Shown here: in pieces, positions 1-11,234 of the stretch | How positions within the stretch are numbered: the first letter of the stretch is position 1 | How the letters are laid out: each line of letters opens with the position of its first letter | From: Nocardia nova | GTDB lineage: Bacteria > Actinomycetota > Actinomycetes > Mycobacteriales > Mycobacteriaceae | DNA length: 64,000 nucleotides | Reading direction: 5' to 3' | Assembly: GCF_002933465.1 (NCBI RefSeq) | Contig: NZ_PSZE01000035.1 | Span: 1-64,000 of the forward strand | Notes under the pieces: generated by a model | What the model was told of the DNA's origin: nothing | Seen by the model: the letters and a program-made list of their open reading frames with translations, nothing else | Database searches by the model: none | Position numbers and translations under genes: made by a program

Positions 1-563
1 TCGCGGCGGTATCCGGCCCCCGTCCCCCGCCGGTTGCCCGGACATCTCCGGCGGTGTCACGCGCCTCCGGAGCCTTGTTCACCGCGGCGTTCCGTCGGGT
101 CACACCCGTCGCCGGCGCCGGGTCGCCGGGGCGGCCACCACCGACCGGTTCCGTTGTTCCCCAACGGCTTTCGATGTCTACGCCGGTGACGGCGCGTCCC
201 AGTCGCAGCCGGTCGTCGCCGAGTGCGGTGCGCAGAATGTCGAACAGGTCCGCACGGTGGACGGCCACCACCGGGCCGTACCGCTCGGCCATTGTCCCGG
301 TGTCGGTGCGGGTCAGCCAGCGGCCGGAGCGGTCACGGATTCCGCCCTCGGTATCGGCCAGCGCCCGCGAGCGCACCCGCGCGCCCACTCCGATCGCATC
401 CAGGGCTCGTAACCCGTTGGGCCACAGTGTCAATCCCGACCCCGCCTGGCCGATATCGGCGGCCCGCTCCCAGACCTCGACATCGTGCCCGCCCCGGCGC
501 AGGCCGATCGCGGCGGCCATTCCGCCGATTCCCCCGCCGACGACGATCACTCGCAGTGCCCGC
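1..563 (-). CDS. FAD-dependent monooxygenase, N-terminal part (cut by window edge)
   Basis: The reading frame is open from an ATG at 563 to the window edge, about 187 codons. The first residues form a Rossmann dinucleotide-binding motif, VVGGGIGGMAAAIGL, followed by an acidic end of the second strand (VEVWERA), as in FAD-dependent aromatic-ring hydroxylases and related oxidoreductases. Further on, an RADLFDILRTAL segment matches the conserved helix of this class, and GRAVTGVDIE follows. The catalytic C-terminal half with the second FAD motif lies outside the window, so the substrate cannot be judged. The visible 3' part is low in conservation and rich in Gly, Pro and Ala. It lies 76 bp downstream of the methyltransferase gene on the same strand and could share its transcript. 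Family assignment is secure; specific function is unknown. Confidence 0.8.
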
Positions 564-639
564 ATTCCCCACTCCTCGGCTCCTAGGCGTCGGAGTCCAG
601 CCAAACACACCGCGCCCACCGCCGCAGGCCACGGCGGCG

Positions 640-1485
640 TCACCCACCGATGCGCGCATGTGCCAGCCGGCACAGGTCCACCGGCTGCAGCGCATCGGCC
701 CGCTTCCACCGATCCGCCGGTACGGCCGCTCGGTGGCTGATGTGCTCGACCGTGGTGAATCCGTACCGGCGCAGGACCTCGTCGAGGATTTCCGGAGCGA
801 AGGTGCTCAGCCACGGTTCGCCCTGCGCGCTGGTGATCGGCTGGACGGATTCGGCGTAGGCGTGTCCGTTGCCGTCGCGCAGTGCCGGATCGAGCATGTA
901 CTCCATCACCAGTTCCGTGCCGGGGGCCAGACCGGAGAGGGCGGCCAGCGTGGTGTCGATCGCCTCGGCGGTGAGATACATGCTGACGCCGAGCCAGCTG
1001 ACCAGTGCGGGACGGGCACGGTCGAATCCGGCATCGGCCAATCGCCGCGGCAGATCGTCGCGTTCGAAATCGACGGGTACGAAAACCACCTCGCCGACCG
1101 GGCGGATATCGCCGATGGCGAGGATTTCCCTTTTCCACCGCTGGGTGCTGGGATGGTCGACCTCGAATACCCGGATACCTTCGGCCGCATCGCGATATCC
1201 GAAACTGTCGAGTCCCGCCCCGAGAATGACATATTGCGCCGCGGCCGATTCCGCGAGGCGCTGTTCGACCCACTGGCTGCGCACCGTCGCCTGCGCCCGG
1301 ACCGCGGCGAGCAGCGGATGTTCGCCGTGGTGCAGGTGGTAGCCGATGAGCTCCTCCGCATGGGGGCCGAGCAGGGCGGACGCCATGGTGTCGCGGAACA
1401 GATAGGGCTCGTTGTCGACCAGCAGGTGGGCGGCACGGGCCGCGGCCGCCATCATCGCCGAGCGACTGGGTTCGGTGCCGATCAT
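640..1485 (-). CDS. Class I SAM-dependent methyltransferase, LCM/TIGR00027 family
   Basis: A 281-residue protein of the leucine carboxyl methyltransferase-like family that is expanded in mycobacteria and nocardiae. Visible hallmarks are the SAM-binding loop VILGAGLDSFGYRD, the acidic strand VFEVDHPSTQRWKREIL, and the VSWLGVSMYLT segment, which corresponds to the family's EGLLMYL motif. The N-terminal RAAHLLVDNEPYLFRDTMA is also typical. The longer open frame begins at 1572, but an ATG at 1485 is preceded by AAAGGGA at a suitable distance and matches the usual family start, so that start is chosen. It follows bioA on the same strand after a 150-bp gap. The substrate of this family is mostly unknown; O-methylation of a small or natural-product-like molecule is an inference. 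Confidence 0.85.
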   Translation of the reverse strand: MIGTEPSRSAMMAAAARAAHLLVDNEPYLFRDTMASALLGPHAEELIGYHLHHGEHPLLAAVRAQATVRSQWVEQRLAESAAAQYVILGAGLDSFGYRDAAEGIRVFEVDHPSTQRWKREILAIGDIRPVGEVVFVPVDFERDDLPRRLADAGFDRARPALVSWLGVSMYLTAEAIDTTLAALSGLAPGTELVMEYMLDPALRDGNGHAYAESVQPITSAQGEPWLSTFAPEILDEVLRRYGFTTVEHISHRAAVPADRWKRADALQPVDLCRLAHARIGG

Positions 1486-1635
1486 CGAATTCCCTTTCAC
1501 CGTCCGAAGGATCCGGTGGATATCACCGCGCGAATGCCGATGATAGACAGGAATTTTCGTGCTCGCTGTCACCGTATCACACGAAGATAAATTTCCGATA
1601 TACGACGAACCGCGGCGGAGGGGAATTCGGGGGCC

Positions 1636-2907
1636 TCAACCGGCCGCGGCGGTGGCGACCACGCCGGCGGCGATGCGGGCGATATCGTCGGCACTGCTGA
1701 TGAACGGCGGCATGGTGTAGACCAGATTGCGGAACGGCCGCAGCCACACGCCGGCCTCGACGGCGGCGCGGGTCGCGGCGACCATATCGATCGAGTGGTC
1801 GAGTTCCACCACCCCGATCGCGCCGAGCACGCGCACGTCCACCACGCGCGGATTATCCCGCGCCGCAGCGAGTCCCGATGTCAGCCCGGCTTCGATCGCG
1901 GCGACCTCGCCCGCCCAATCCCGTGAGAGCAGCAGTTCCACCGAGGCGACCGCGACCGCACAGGCCAGCGGATTGCCCATGAAAGTGGGCCCGTGCATGA
2001 GCCCGCCGTGGGCCGCGCTGACGGTTTCGGCGATCCGGGTGGTGCACAAGGCGGCGGCCAGGGTCATATATCCGCCCGTGATGGCCTTGCCCACGCACAT
2101 CACATCGGGCGCCACCCCCGCGGCCTCGGCGGCGAAAAGCGTTCCGGTGCGGCCGAATCCGGTGGCGATCTCGTCGAAGACCAGCAGCACGCCGTGCTCG
2201 TCGCACAGCCGGCGCAGCTCGTTCAGGTAGCGCGGATGATGGAAACGCATCCCGCCCGCGCCCTGCACGACCGGCTCGACGATCACCGCCGCGGTCTCGT
2301 GCGCATGCGCGGCCAGCAGCCGGTCGAGCTCCGCGACGTAGCCGGGATCGAAGTCGACCGGCGGTACGGGCGCGAAGATCTGCTCGGCCAGCACATCGGT
2401 CCACAGCGAGTGCATGCCCCCCTCGGGATCGCACACGCTCATCGGAGTGAAGGTGTCACCGTGATACCCACCGCGCCAGGTGAACAGCCGCCGTTTCTCC
2501 GGTTGTCCGAGCGCCCGCCAATACTGCAGGCACATCTTGGCCGCGACCTCGACCGACACGGAGCCGGAATCGCAGAGGAACACCTTGTCCAAACCGTCGG
2601 GAGTCAGCTCCACCAGCAGTTGGGACAGCCGCACCGCCGGTTCGTGGGTGAGCCCGCCGAACATGACGTGACTCATCCGCTGCGACTGCTCGATCAGCGC
2701 GGCGTCCAGCACGGGGTGCCGGTAGCCGTGCACCGCCGCCCACCATGAACTCATCCCGTCGACCAGTTCGCGGCCGTCGGCGAGGGTCAGGCGGGTGCCC
2801 GCGGCCGAGGCGACCACCAGCGGTTCGGTGCTCGCCGGGAAGCCACCGTAGGGATGCCAGACGTGCGCGGCGTCGAGGGCGGTGATTTGGTCGGCTGTCA
2901 GGGCCAC
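1636..2907 (-). CDS. bioA: Adenosylmethionine-8-amino-7-oxononanoate aminotransferase (biotin synthesis)
   Basis: BioA transfers the amino group of S-adenosylmethionine to 7-keto-8-aminopelargonate, giving 7,8-diaminopelargonate, in the cytoplasmic biotin pathway. The 423-residue length is normal for the family. Class III aminotransferase features are visible: the SSWWAAVHGYRHP segment near residues 53-65 that forms the substrate pocket, VFDEIATGFGRTG around 243-255 holding the PLP-contacting Asp245, and the Schiff-base lysine in VGKAITGGY (Lys274). The GTG start at 2907 has GAAGGGA just upstream. bioF, bioD and bioB are not in the window, so this is a separate biotin gene, as in some other actinobacteria. 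A perfect palindrome of the BioQ type lies 22 bp upstream of the start, suggesting repression when biotin is sufficient. Confidence 0.96.
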   Translation of the reverse strand: MALTADQITALDAAHVWHPYGGFPASTEPLVVASAAGTRLTLADGRELVDGMSSWWAAVHGYRHPVLDAALIEQSQRMSHVMFGGLTHEPAVRLSQLLVELTPDGLDKVFLCDSGSVSVEVAAKMCLQYWRALGQPEKRRLFTWRGGYHGDTFTPMSVCDPEGGMHSLWTDVLAEQIFAPVPPVDFDPGYVAELDRLLAAHAHETAAVIVEPVVQGAGGMRFHHPRYLNELRRLCDEHGVLLVFDEIATGFGRTGTLFAAEAAGVAPDVMCVGKAITGGYMTLAAALCTTRIAETVSAAHGGLMHGPTFMGNPLACAVAVASVELLLSRDWAGEVAAIEAGLTSGLAAARDNPRVVDVRVLGAIGVVELDHSIDMVAATRAAVEAGVWLRPFRNLVYTMPPFISSADDIARIAAGVVATAAAG

Positions 2908-2929
2908 GCGAATCCCTTCACGAGACGGT

Positions 2930-2946
2930 CTTGAACATCGTTCAAG
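2930..2946. promoter_or_regulatory. Palindromic operator upstream of bioA, BioQ-like
   Basis: The sequence CTTGAACATCGTTCAAG is a perfect inverted repeat with 7-bp arms and a 3-bp centre. It contains TGAAC-N3-GTTCA, very close to the BioQ (TetR-type biotin repressor) motif TGAAC-N3-GTTAC known from Corynebacterium. It sits 22 bp before the bioA GTG start. The sequence match and position are seen directly; binding by BioQ is inferred. No bioQ gene is in the window. Confidence 0.75.
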
Positions 2947-2993
2947 TTATCACCGCGGCGAATCGGGTGTACACGGGGCCGTCGCGCGATATA

Positions 2994-3008
2994 TTTGACT
3001 CAGTCAAA
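2994..3008. promoter_or_regulatory. Palindromic operator upstream of the MarR-GNAT gene
   Basis: TTTGACTCAGTCAAA is a perfect inverted repeat (6-bp arms, 3-bp centre) 19 bp before the GTG start of the MarR-GNAT gene. MarR proteins commonly repress their own gene from such a site, so autoregulation is the simplest reading. The left arm contains TTGAC, so it may overlap a -35 element. It is distinct in sequence from the bioA palindrome in the same intergenic region. Confidence 0.6.
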
Positions 3009-3027
3009 GAACTGCGAAAGGAGGGCC

Positions 3028-4017
3028 GTGACGATCTCCGCACTCGATCAGGACGACGTCGACGCCGTGCGCGCGTTCAACCGCCGCTACACCCGGGTGA
3101 TCGGCGTGCTCGAGGAACACCTGCTCGACAGCGACTTCTCGCTCACCGAGGCACGGATCCTGTTCGAACTCGCGCACTCCGGACCGCTGGGCGTCCGCAT
3201 GCTGCGCACCGACCTGGGCCTGGACCCCGGCTATCTGAGCCGGATCCTCACCCGCTTCGAGAGCGCCGGGCTGGTGCGCCGGCACCGATCCGACTCCGAC
3301 GCTCGGCTGCAACTCGTACAGCTCACCGAAGCCGGACGGGCCGCGGCCGACGATCTCGACCGCCGCTCCGCACGCGACATCGCCGCACTGCTGGCCGGGC
3401 ACAGCGCCGCGGACCGGCGTCGCCTGCGCACCGCGATGCGCACGATCGAACAACTGCTCGCCCCATCCACCCCGGCGAGCCGCGCAAGCGTCCCAGCGGC
3501 GAGCCACACCAGCGCACCAGCGGCGGACCGTACGAACGAGGTCCGCCTCCGATCTCCACATCCCGGCGACTACGGCTGGATCATCCAGCGCAATGCGGTG
3601 CTCTACGCCGCCGAATACGGCTGGGACACCGACTACGAGGCGCTGGTCGTGAAGATCGTGGCCGACTTCCTGGCCGGGCACGATCCGGACACCGAGCGGG
3701 CGTGGATCGCCGAGACCGGCGGCGCGGCGGCCGGTGCGGTGTTGTGCGTGCGCGAGGACGAGACCACCGCCCGGCTGCGGCTGCTGCTCGTGGAACCGTC
3801 GGCGCGCGGGCTCGGCGTCGGCACCGCACTGGTCGAGCAGTGCCTGCGGTTCGCGACCGAGGCCGGATACCGGGACATGGTGCTGTGGACCAACGATGTG
3901 CTCACCGCGGCGCGGCGGATCTATCAGCGCGCCGGATTCGAGCTCGTCGATTCCCGGCCACACCACAGTTTCGGCGCCGACCTCGTCGGCCAGACCTGGC
4001 GGCGCAGCCTGCGGTAA
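3028..4017 (+). CDS. MarR-family regulator fused to a GNAT acetyltransferase domain
   Basis: A 329-residue two-domain protein. Residues about 10-145 form a MarR winged helix: LTEARILFELAHSG, then MLRTDLGLDPGYLSRILTRF as recognition region and LVRRHRSDSDARLQLVQLT as the wing. A Ser/Ala-rich linker follows. Residues about 175-329 form a GNAT acetyltransferase with the acetyl-CoA loop PSARGLGVGTALVEQCL and the terminal ARRIYQRAGFELVD motif. The combination is a known actinobacterial and proteobacterial architecture; the DNA-binding part probably controls nearby or its own transcription, and the acetyltransferase substrate is unknown. The GTG at 3028 is chosen because AAAGGAGG lies 3 bp before it; the open frame extends further upstream without such support. 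A 15-bp palindrome precedes the gene. It is divergent from bioA. Confidence 0.88.
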   Translation: MTISALDQDDVDAVRAFNRRYTRVIGVLEEHLLDSDFSLTEARILFELAHSGPLGVRMLRTDLGLDPGYLSRILTRFESAGLVRRHRSDSDARLQLVQLTEAGRAAADDLDRRSARDIAALLAGHSAADRRRLRTAMRTIEQLLAPSTPASRASVPAASHTSAPAADRTNEVRLRSPHPGDYGWIIQRNAVLYAAEYGWDTDYEALVVKIVADFLAGHDPDTERAWIAETGGAAAGAVLCVREDETTARLRLLLVEPSARGLGVGTALVEQCLRFATEAGYRDMVLWTNDVLTAARRIYQRAGFELVDSRPHHSFGADLVGQTWRRSLR

Positions 4018-4133
4018 CCGCGGTGCCGCGGGAACCGCGAGGCCCGTCGGCCGCGGCCGGGCCATCGATAGCCACCGGATTACCGGCCCGGCACGACTCG
4101 GCCCACCCGCACCGGCGGCTCCGGCGCGACGGT

Positions 4134-4139
4134 TACTGT
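4134..4139 (+). promoter_or_regulatory. -10 box (TACTGT) for leaderless treX
   Basis: TACTGT fits the TANNNT consensus and ends 6 nt before the treX ATG, placing the expected transcription start at or next to the start codon. No Shine-Dalgarno sequence precedes the ATG, so a leaderless mRNA is predicted. Confidence 0.5.
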
Positions 4140-4145
4140 CGGTAT

Positions 4146-6388
<2,243 letters not shown>

Positions 6389-6392
<4 letters not shown>

Positions 6393-8815
6393 CAGACACC
6401 CCTTCCCCTGAACACCGCACCGGCCCGATCGCTCGCCGGACCCCCGTGCGCAGCACGTACCGGCTACAGCTGCGCCCGGACGCCCTGACCTTCGCCGATG
6501 CCCGCGCGATCGCCGAATATCTGCAGCAGCTGGGTATTTCGCATCTGTATCTGTCCCCGGTGATGACCGCGATGCCGGGCTCCGCGCACGGCTACGACGT
6601 CACCGATCCGACCACCGTGTCGGCGGCACTGGGCGGGCCGGGCGGGCTGAAGGCGCTCGCCGACGAGGTGCGCGGCCGCGGCATGGGCCTGATCGTCGAT
6701 CTGGTGCCCAATCATGTCGGTGTCGGCGATCCGCGGCGCAATCCGTGGTGGTGGGATGTGCTGCGCAACGGCAAGAATTCGAAATTCGCGCATTTCTTCG
6801 ACATCGACTGGAGCTCGGGCAACGGCGCGGGCGGGCGGCTGGCGCTGCCCGTCCTGCACAGCGAGAACGATCCGGCCGCGCTGACCGTCGACCGCTCGGG
6901 CCCCGAACCCGTCCTGGCCCTGCGCGATCTGCGTTTCCCGATCGCCCCCGGCACCGACGGGGAGAACGCGCTGCGCATCCACGACCGCCAGCACTATCGC
7001 CTCGTCAGCTGGAAAGCCGGGATCTGCAGCTATCGGCGATTCCTGGCGGTCTCGGAGCTGGCGGCGATCCGGCAGGAGGAGCCGGCGGTCTTCGACCTGA
7101 CCCATCGCGAACTGGCCGCCTGGTGCGAACACGATCTCATCGACGGGGTGCGCGTCGACCATCCCGACGGATTGGCTTATCCGGCCGCCTATCTGGCGAA
7201 ATTGCGCCGACTGATCGGCCCGCAGCGGCTGCTGCTGGTGGAGAAGGTGCTCGGCCGCCACGAACCGCTCGACGCCACCCTGCCGGTCGACGGCACCACC
7301 GGATACGAAGCGCTCGCCGAGGTCGGCGGTATCTTCGTCGATCCGGCCGGGGAGAACGCGCTCACCGAGCTGTCGCGGCGGATGTCGGGACACGGCAGCG
7401 ATGCCGCCTGGATGGCCGATACCGAACACCGCATCAAACGCGCGGTGGCCGAACGCCTGCTCGTGCCCGAGGTCCGGCGACTGGTCGGCGCGGTGAAGCG
7501 CGACGCCGCGGTGAACGGATTCGATTCGGCCGCGATCAGCGATATGGCGCTGACCAACGCCACCATCGAGGTGCTGTCCCATCTGCCGGTGTATCGCACC
7601 GACTACGCACCCCTGTCCGGGGTGCTCAGCACCGTGGTGGCCAAGGTGCAGCAGCGCAACCGGGAGCTGACCGCCCCGCTGTCGGTCCTCGTGCGGGCGC
7701 TGGCCGCCGGCGGGGAAGCAGCGCGGCGGATGCATCAGGTCGGCGGCGCGGTCGCGGCCAAGGCGGTCGACGACACCATGTTCTATCAGGCGGCGCGTCT
7801 GGTGTCGCTGCAGGAGATGGGCGGTGACCCGGGCAGGTTCGGCCGTTCGGTGCTGGAATTCCATCTCGCCAATGCCGAACGCGCGGGGCGTCGCCCGGCC
7901 ACCATGACGACCCTGTCGACGCACGACACCAAGCGAGGCGAAGATGTGCGCGCCCGCATCACGGTGCTGTCGCAGGTCGCCGACAGCTGGGCCAAGGCGG
8001 TGGGCGCCTGGTTGGACCTCGCGCCCGCACCGGATGGGCCGACCGCGAACTTCCTGCTGCAGAACATGTTCGGTGTGTGGCCGGTCGACGGGCGCCGCCC
8101 CGCCACAGTGCCGAGGTTTCGCGAACGCCTGCACCTGTTCGCGGAGAAGGCGGTGCGCGAGGCCGGCCTGCGTTCCTCGTGGGAGGAACCCGACGTCGAC
8201 TTCGAGGCCGAGGTGCATCGCTGGCTCGACACCGTGATCGACGGGCCGGTCGGCGCCGAACTGGGCGAGCTGGCGACCCGGCTCGCACCGCACGCGTGGT
8301 CGGATTCGCTGGGGCAGAAGCTGCTTCAGCTGTGCGGTCCCGGCATCCCCGATGTGTATCAGGGGTGCGAGTTGTGGGAGGACTCGCTGGTCGATCCGGA
8401 CAACCGGCGGCCGGTCGATTTCGGGCATCGGCTGGCGATGCTGCAATCCCTCACGGGCACACCGGAATTGGAGAACTCCGGTGCGGCGAAGATGTGGATC
8501 GTCGCCTACGCCCTGTGGTTGCGGCGAGAGCGGCCGGACTGCTTCGTCGGCGGCTCCTACACACCACTGTTCGGCAGCGGCGACCGCAGCGAACACCTGG
8601 TGGGATATGCGCGCGGCCGCAGCGGTGAGGCGCCACAGGTGATTGTTGCCGCGACCCGCTACAGCGTGGCCCTGGCCGAGGGCGGGTGGGCCGATACCGT
8701 CCTCGACCTGCCCTCGGGCACCTGGACCGACCGCCTCACCGGCCACACCTTCACCGGCCGCACCCGGTTGGAGAAGCTGTTCGCCCGCCTGCCGGTGGCG
8801 CTGCTGGTGCGCTGA
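6389..8815 (+). CDS. treY: (1->4)-alpha-D-glucan 1-alpha-D-glucosylmutase (maltooligosyltrehalose synthase)
   Basis: TreY converts the reducing end of maltodextrins into a terminal alpha,alpha-1,1 trehalose unit in the cytoplasm. The 808-residue length is close to the family norm. Conserved parts are STYRLQLRPDALTFADAR at the N-terminus, ISHLYLSPVMTAMPGSAHGYDV, VDLVPNHVGV with the first GH13 region, DGVRVDHPDGL with the nucleophile Asp, and LLLVEKVLG with the catalytic Glu. Near the C-terminus, LCGPGIPDVYQGCELWEDSLVDPDNRRPVD is the usual signature. The ATG at 6389 overlaps the treX stop by four bases. The treZ hydrolase gene that normally completes this TreXYZ pathway does not follow; the next gene is convergent and begins 18 bp away. 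Trehalose release must rely on a treZ elsewhere or on another enzyme. Confidence 0.96.
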
Positions 8816-8833
8816 GGCCGGATCGAGCCCGGA

Positions 8834-9364
8834 TCAGTACGCGGAGAACACGTGGTCGATCGAGCCGTAGCGGTGCGCGGCGTAGTTGCAGGCGGCGGCG
8901 ATGTTGGCGACCGGGTCGTAGATGTCCCCCGAGGTGCCGTCGACGTGGTAGGCGGCGAAGGTGGGATCGATGACCTGCATCAGGCCCTTGGAGGGGATGC
9001 CGGCCGCGGCGTTGGAGTCGTAGAGGTTGATGGCACGCGGGTTGCCGCCCGACTCGCGCATGACATTGCGGTAGATGCCGTCGTAGCTGCCCGGAATGCC
9101 GTGCTGCCCCATCACGAAGAGCGCGTGCTTGATCCAGCCGTCGAGGTTGTCGGTATAAGTCTGCGGGATCACCTGCTGCAGCGGCTGCGGCAGGGTCTGC
9201 AGGAATTGCTGAGCCTGATCCTGCTGCGGCTGCGGCAATCCGTGCACCCACTGCTGGGCACTCTGCTGCAGCTGCGGCGGCACGCCGGCATCGGCGTGGG
9301 CCGCGACGGGCACGGTGACGACGGCGGCGAGGACGGCGAGGGGTAACAGTCTTCTGATCTGCAT
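8834..9364 (-). CDS. Secreted transglycosylase SLT-domain protein
   Basis: A 176-residue exported protein. The N-terminus (MQIRRLLPLAVLAAVV...) is a Sec signal peptide with likely cleavage after AHA near residue 24. A Gln/Pro-rich spacer of about 50 residues follows, including QQSAQQW and PQPQQDQAQQF. Residues about 85-176 are a lysozyme-like SLT domain with the catalytic Glu in NVMRESGGNPRAIN, then GIPSKGLMQVIDPTFAAY and the terminal ACNYAAHRYGS. It should cleave the MurNAc-GlcNAc bond of peptidoglycan outside the membrane. The ATG at 9364 is preferred because it opens a proper signal peptide; a CCGGAG lies about 11 bp upstream. The gene is convergent with treY. Its upstream region has direct repeats and a GTCACAG motif discussed separately. 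Confidence 0.88.
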   Translation of the reverse strand: MQIRRLLPLAVLAAVVTVPVAAHADAGVPPQLQQSAQQWVHGLPQPQQDQAQQFLQTLPQPLQQVIPQTYTDNLDGWIKHALFVMGQHGIPGSYDGIYRNVMRESGGNPRAINLYDSNAAAGIPSKGLMQVIDPTFAAYHVDGTSGDIYDPVANIAAACNYAAHRYGSIDHVFSAY

Positions 9365-9889
9365 GGTGATGCGAACTCCGGATGCGTCGAACGGTGGTGG
9401 GACCAACGCGACGATCCACAGGACGAAAGCCCGCTCGCCGCGGTGAAAACAGACCGTTTGTCTGCTTCTTGGCAAGTCACAGAATGATTGCGGCAAGTTA
9501 ACGTAAACATAACGTCAAATGAACAATGGATTTTATTACGCTGAGAAAAATCGGCTGGACCTGCAGTGATGTGTGCGACCGATCACACCCCGGTTTTATC
9601 TCGATCAGGTCACGCGTCCTCGCCGCATGCACGGTTCGGACCGCCGCGGCCGTCTAAGGCACTGAGACACAAGCGAACCCGGGCGCGCACCGGACGCGCC
9701 CGGGGAGGGGTTCGGCCGACGGGCACCGCCCGGCGACTCGGCAGCACCACACGGCGAACGAGGCGCCGCCGATCCGCCGTCGGCCGCCCCGGCGGTCGCC
9801 GAAACCGGTCATTTCCGGCAGTTCAGCAGGGCCGTAGCTCCGCACCGCCGGCGAGCGCGCCGGGCGAGCGCCGAGATGGGCGGCGGCGA
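9365..9889. other. Intergenic region with upstream elements of the SLT gene
   Basis: No credible gene is seen in these 525 bp; the short open frames have no recognisable protein. The segment 9475-9560 is distinctly AT-rich for this genome and probably holds the SLT promoter. It contains GTCACAGAA at 9476-9484, a direct repeat TAACGT at 9499-9504 and 9510-9515 with an 11-bp period (the spacing used by OmpR-type regulators), and a small palindrome CAGACCGTTTGTCTG at 9450-9464. The rest, up to the end of the DUF2235 gene, is GC-rich and featureless. Confidence 0.45.
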
Positions 9890-11134
9890 TCAGGCGGCGG
9901 TCCCGGCCACGGAGCCGCTACCCGTCGGGTGCTGTCCGCCCGCGACATATTCACCTGCCGGGTGATCGCCGATGCTGTCGTCGCTCGCACCGACCGGCAG
10001 GGTGGGCAGCGGTCCGGCCAGTTCCTCGGCCCAGCGGACGACGTTCGGTGGGCGGTAGGTCGCGCACGGCGCGGCACAGTCGGCGAGGTAGACACGTCGA
10101 TCACCGGGGGCGGACAGACGGCGCCAGGAATCCGCGTAGAAGCGGGGGTTGCGCGGATGCAGCGCCCAGCCCACGCGATTGAGGACGCGGTAGAAGACGG
10201 TGAGCGAATCGTGCGCCCGCGGAGGCGAATCCGGCACCGCGACCGCCGGCTCCGGCGCGGCGGCCGATTGCGCGGAGGTACGGCGGTTCAGGAGTTGTTC
10301 GATGCGCTCGTCGTCGAAGCTCAGTCCCGCGGTCCGAGCCTGGTCCACCATCCACCGCAGCGTGATGTCGGAGAGCCGGCTGTCGACGTAGCCACCGCCG
10401 ATATCGGTGTGCACACCCTCGAACCAGACCTGCTGCACCCGGTCGGCGCCGCTCGGGCCGCCCTCGGGGTCGTCGGTGATTTCCCACAGGCACGGCGCGT
10501 ACATCCGGCGGCGTTCGTCGATCGCGAGCGCCTGGCGCGCGTACCGCACATTTCGCGACAGCCGTACGTCGTGGAAGCGGTAGCGCCACGACGTCAGCAG
10601 CGGCACCCCGAGCGCGCCGACGGTGTCGAAGACGCCGAGGAAGGTGATCGGCACCGGGTAGACGCAGTGTCGTTCACGGAATTCGATCCACTCCGGCCGA
10701 TCCGGACCGTCGGGATCCACTTTGCGCTGACGGTAGATCTTCAGCGCCTCGGGATAGGCGCGCTCGACCATCGCGTCGGCGGTGAGCAGCCCGAGCCGGT
10801 TGATCATTCCGACCAGACTGCGGGCGGTATAGGCGCCACGACTGAAGCCGAAGACGTAGATCTCGTCCCCTGGTTCCCAGTTCAGTGCCAGCTGCCAGTA
10901 CATCGTGGACAGGTTGGCGTCGAGGCCGAGCCCGAACGCGCCGCCGAGCAGTTTGTCGGCCAGATAGCCGCGGGAGCCGGGGCCGTCGACATAGAAAACC
11001 CGTTGTCCCACATGGTCGCCCGCATCGGTGACGGCGCTCGACCGCACCGACTCGGCGATCTTCACAACGTTGGAGACCGTCGGATTGCTCTCCGATCCCC
11101 ACGTGCCGTCACAGCACACAACCAAACGCTTCAT
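9890..11134 (-). CDS. DUF2235 alpha/beta-hydrolase-like protein
   Basis: A 414-residue protein whose N-terminus MKRLVVCCDGTWGSESN is the typical DUF2235 opening. A nucleophile-elbow-like GFSRGAYTARSLVGMI motif and VFDTVGALGVP follow, then VWFEGVHTDIGGGYVDS, all conserved in this family. DUF2235 is related to the Tle1 phospholipase effectors of type VI secretion, but actinobacterial members are usually stand-alone and uncharacterised; a hydrolase acting on an ester is a family inference. The ATG at 11134 is chosen because homology starts there, although the frame is open to 11368 and runs into the tnpB element end. No signal peptide or membrane segment is seen. The C-terminal 30 residues are Gly/Ser-rich. 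Its neighbour upstream is the tnpB element, so it may have arrived or been disturbed with it. Confidence 0.85.
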   Translation of the reverse strand: MKRLVVCCDGTWGSESNPTVSNVVKIAESVRSSAVTDAGDHVGQRVFYVDGPGSRGYLADKLLGGAFGLGLDANLSTMYWQLALNWEPGDEIYVFGFSRGAYTARSLVGMINRLGLLTADAMVERAYPEALKIYRQRKVDPDGPDRPEWIEFRERHCVYPVPITFLGVFDTVGALGVPLLTSWRYRFHDVRLSRNVRYARQALAIDERRRMYAPCLWEITDDPEGGPSGADRVQQVWFEGVHTDIGGGYVDSRLSDITLRWMVDQARTAGLSFDDERIEQLLNRRTSAQSAAAPEPAVAVPDSPPRAHDSLTVFYRVLNRVGWALHPRNPRFYADSWRRLSAPGDRRVYLADCAAPCATYRPPNVVRWAEELAGPLPTLPVGASDDSIGDHPAGEYVAGGQHPTGSGSVAGTAA

Positions 11135-11169
11135 ACCGGCAATCCTCGCGCCCCGTACCGTGCCGCTCG

Positions 11170-11204
11170 CGAGTAGCGAACTACTCGAATTTTGACAGTC
11201 CTCC
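11170..11204 (-). mobile_element. Probable right end of the tnpB element with hairpin
   Basis: Downstream of tnpB on the minus strand lies GGGAGGACTGTCAAAATTCG, which resembles the GGGAGGA-TGTCAA ends commonly found behind tnpB genes. It is followed at 11187-11170 by a perfect hairpin CGAGTAG-TTCG-CTACTCG (7-bp stem, TTCG loop). IS200/IS605 elements use subterminal hairpins at their ends, and the region from the tnpB 3' end to the element end encodes the omega (reRNA) scaffold. The exact border is not determinable here; the hairpin could be inside the element or the first flanking sequence. Confidence 0.5.
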
Positions 11205-11234
11205 CACGAATGAACGCGGAAATCTCCGCACCGG

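Noticed and set aside
4030..4080. Hairpin GGCCCG...CGGGCC after the MarR-GNAT gene
   Set aside because: The stem has only 6 bp with a long loop in extremely GC-rich DNA, so a terminator call is not justified.
9365..9560. Cyclic-di-AMP (ydaO-type) riboswitch before the SLT gene
   Set aside because: Such switches often precede actinobacterial wall hydrolase genes, but the conserved blocks are not recognisable here or before the NlpC/P60 gene.
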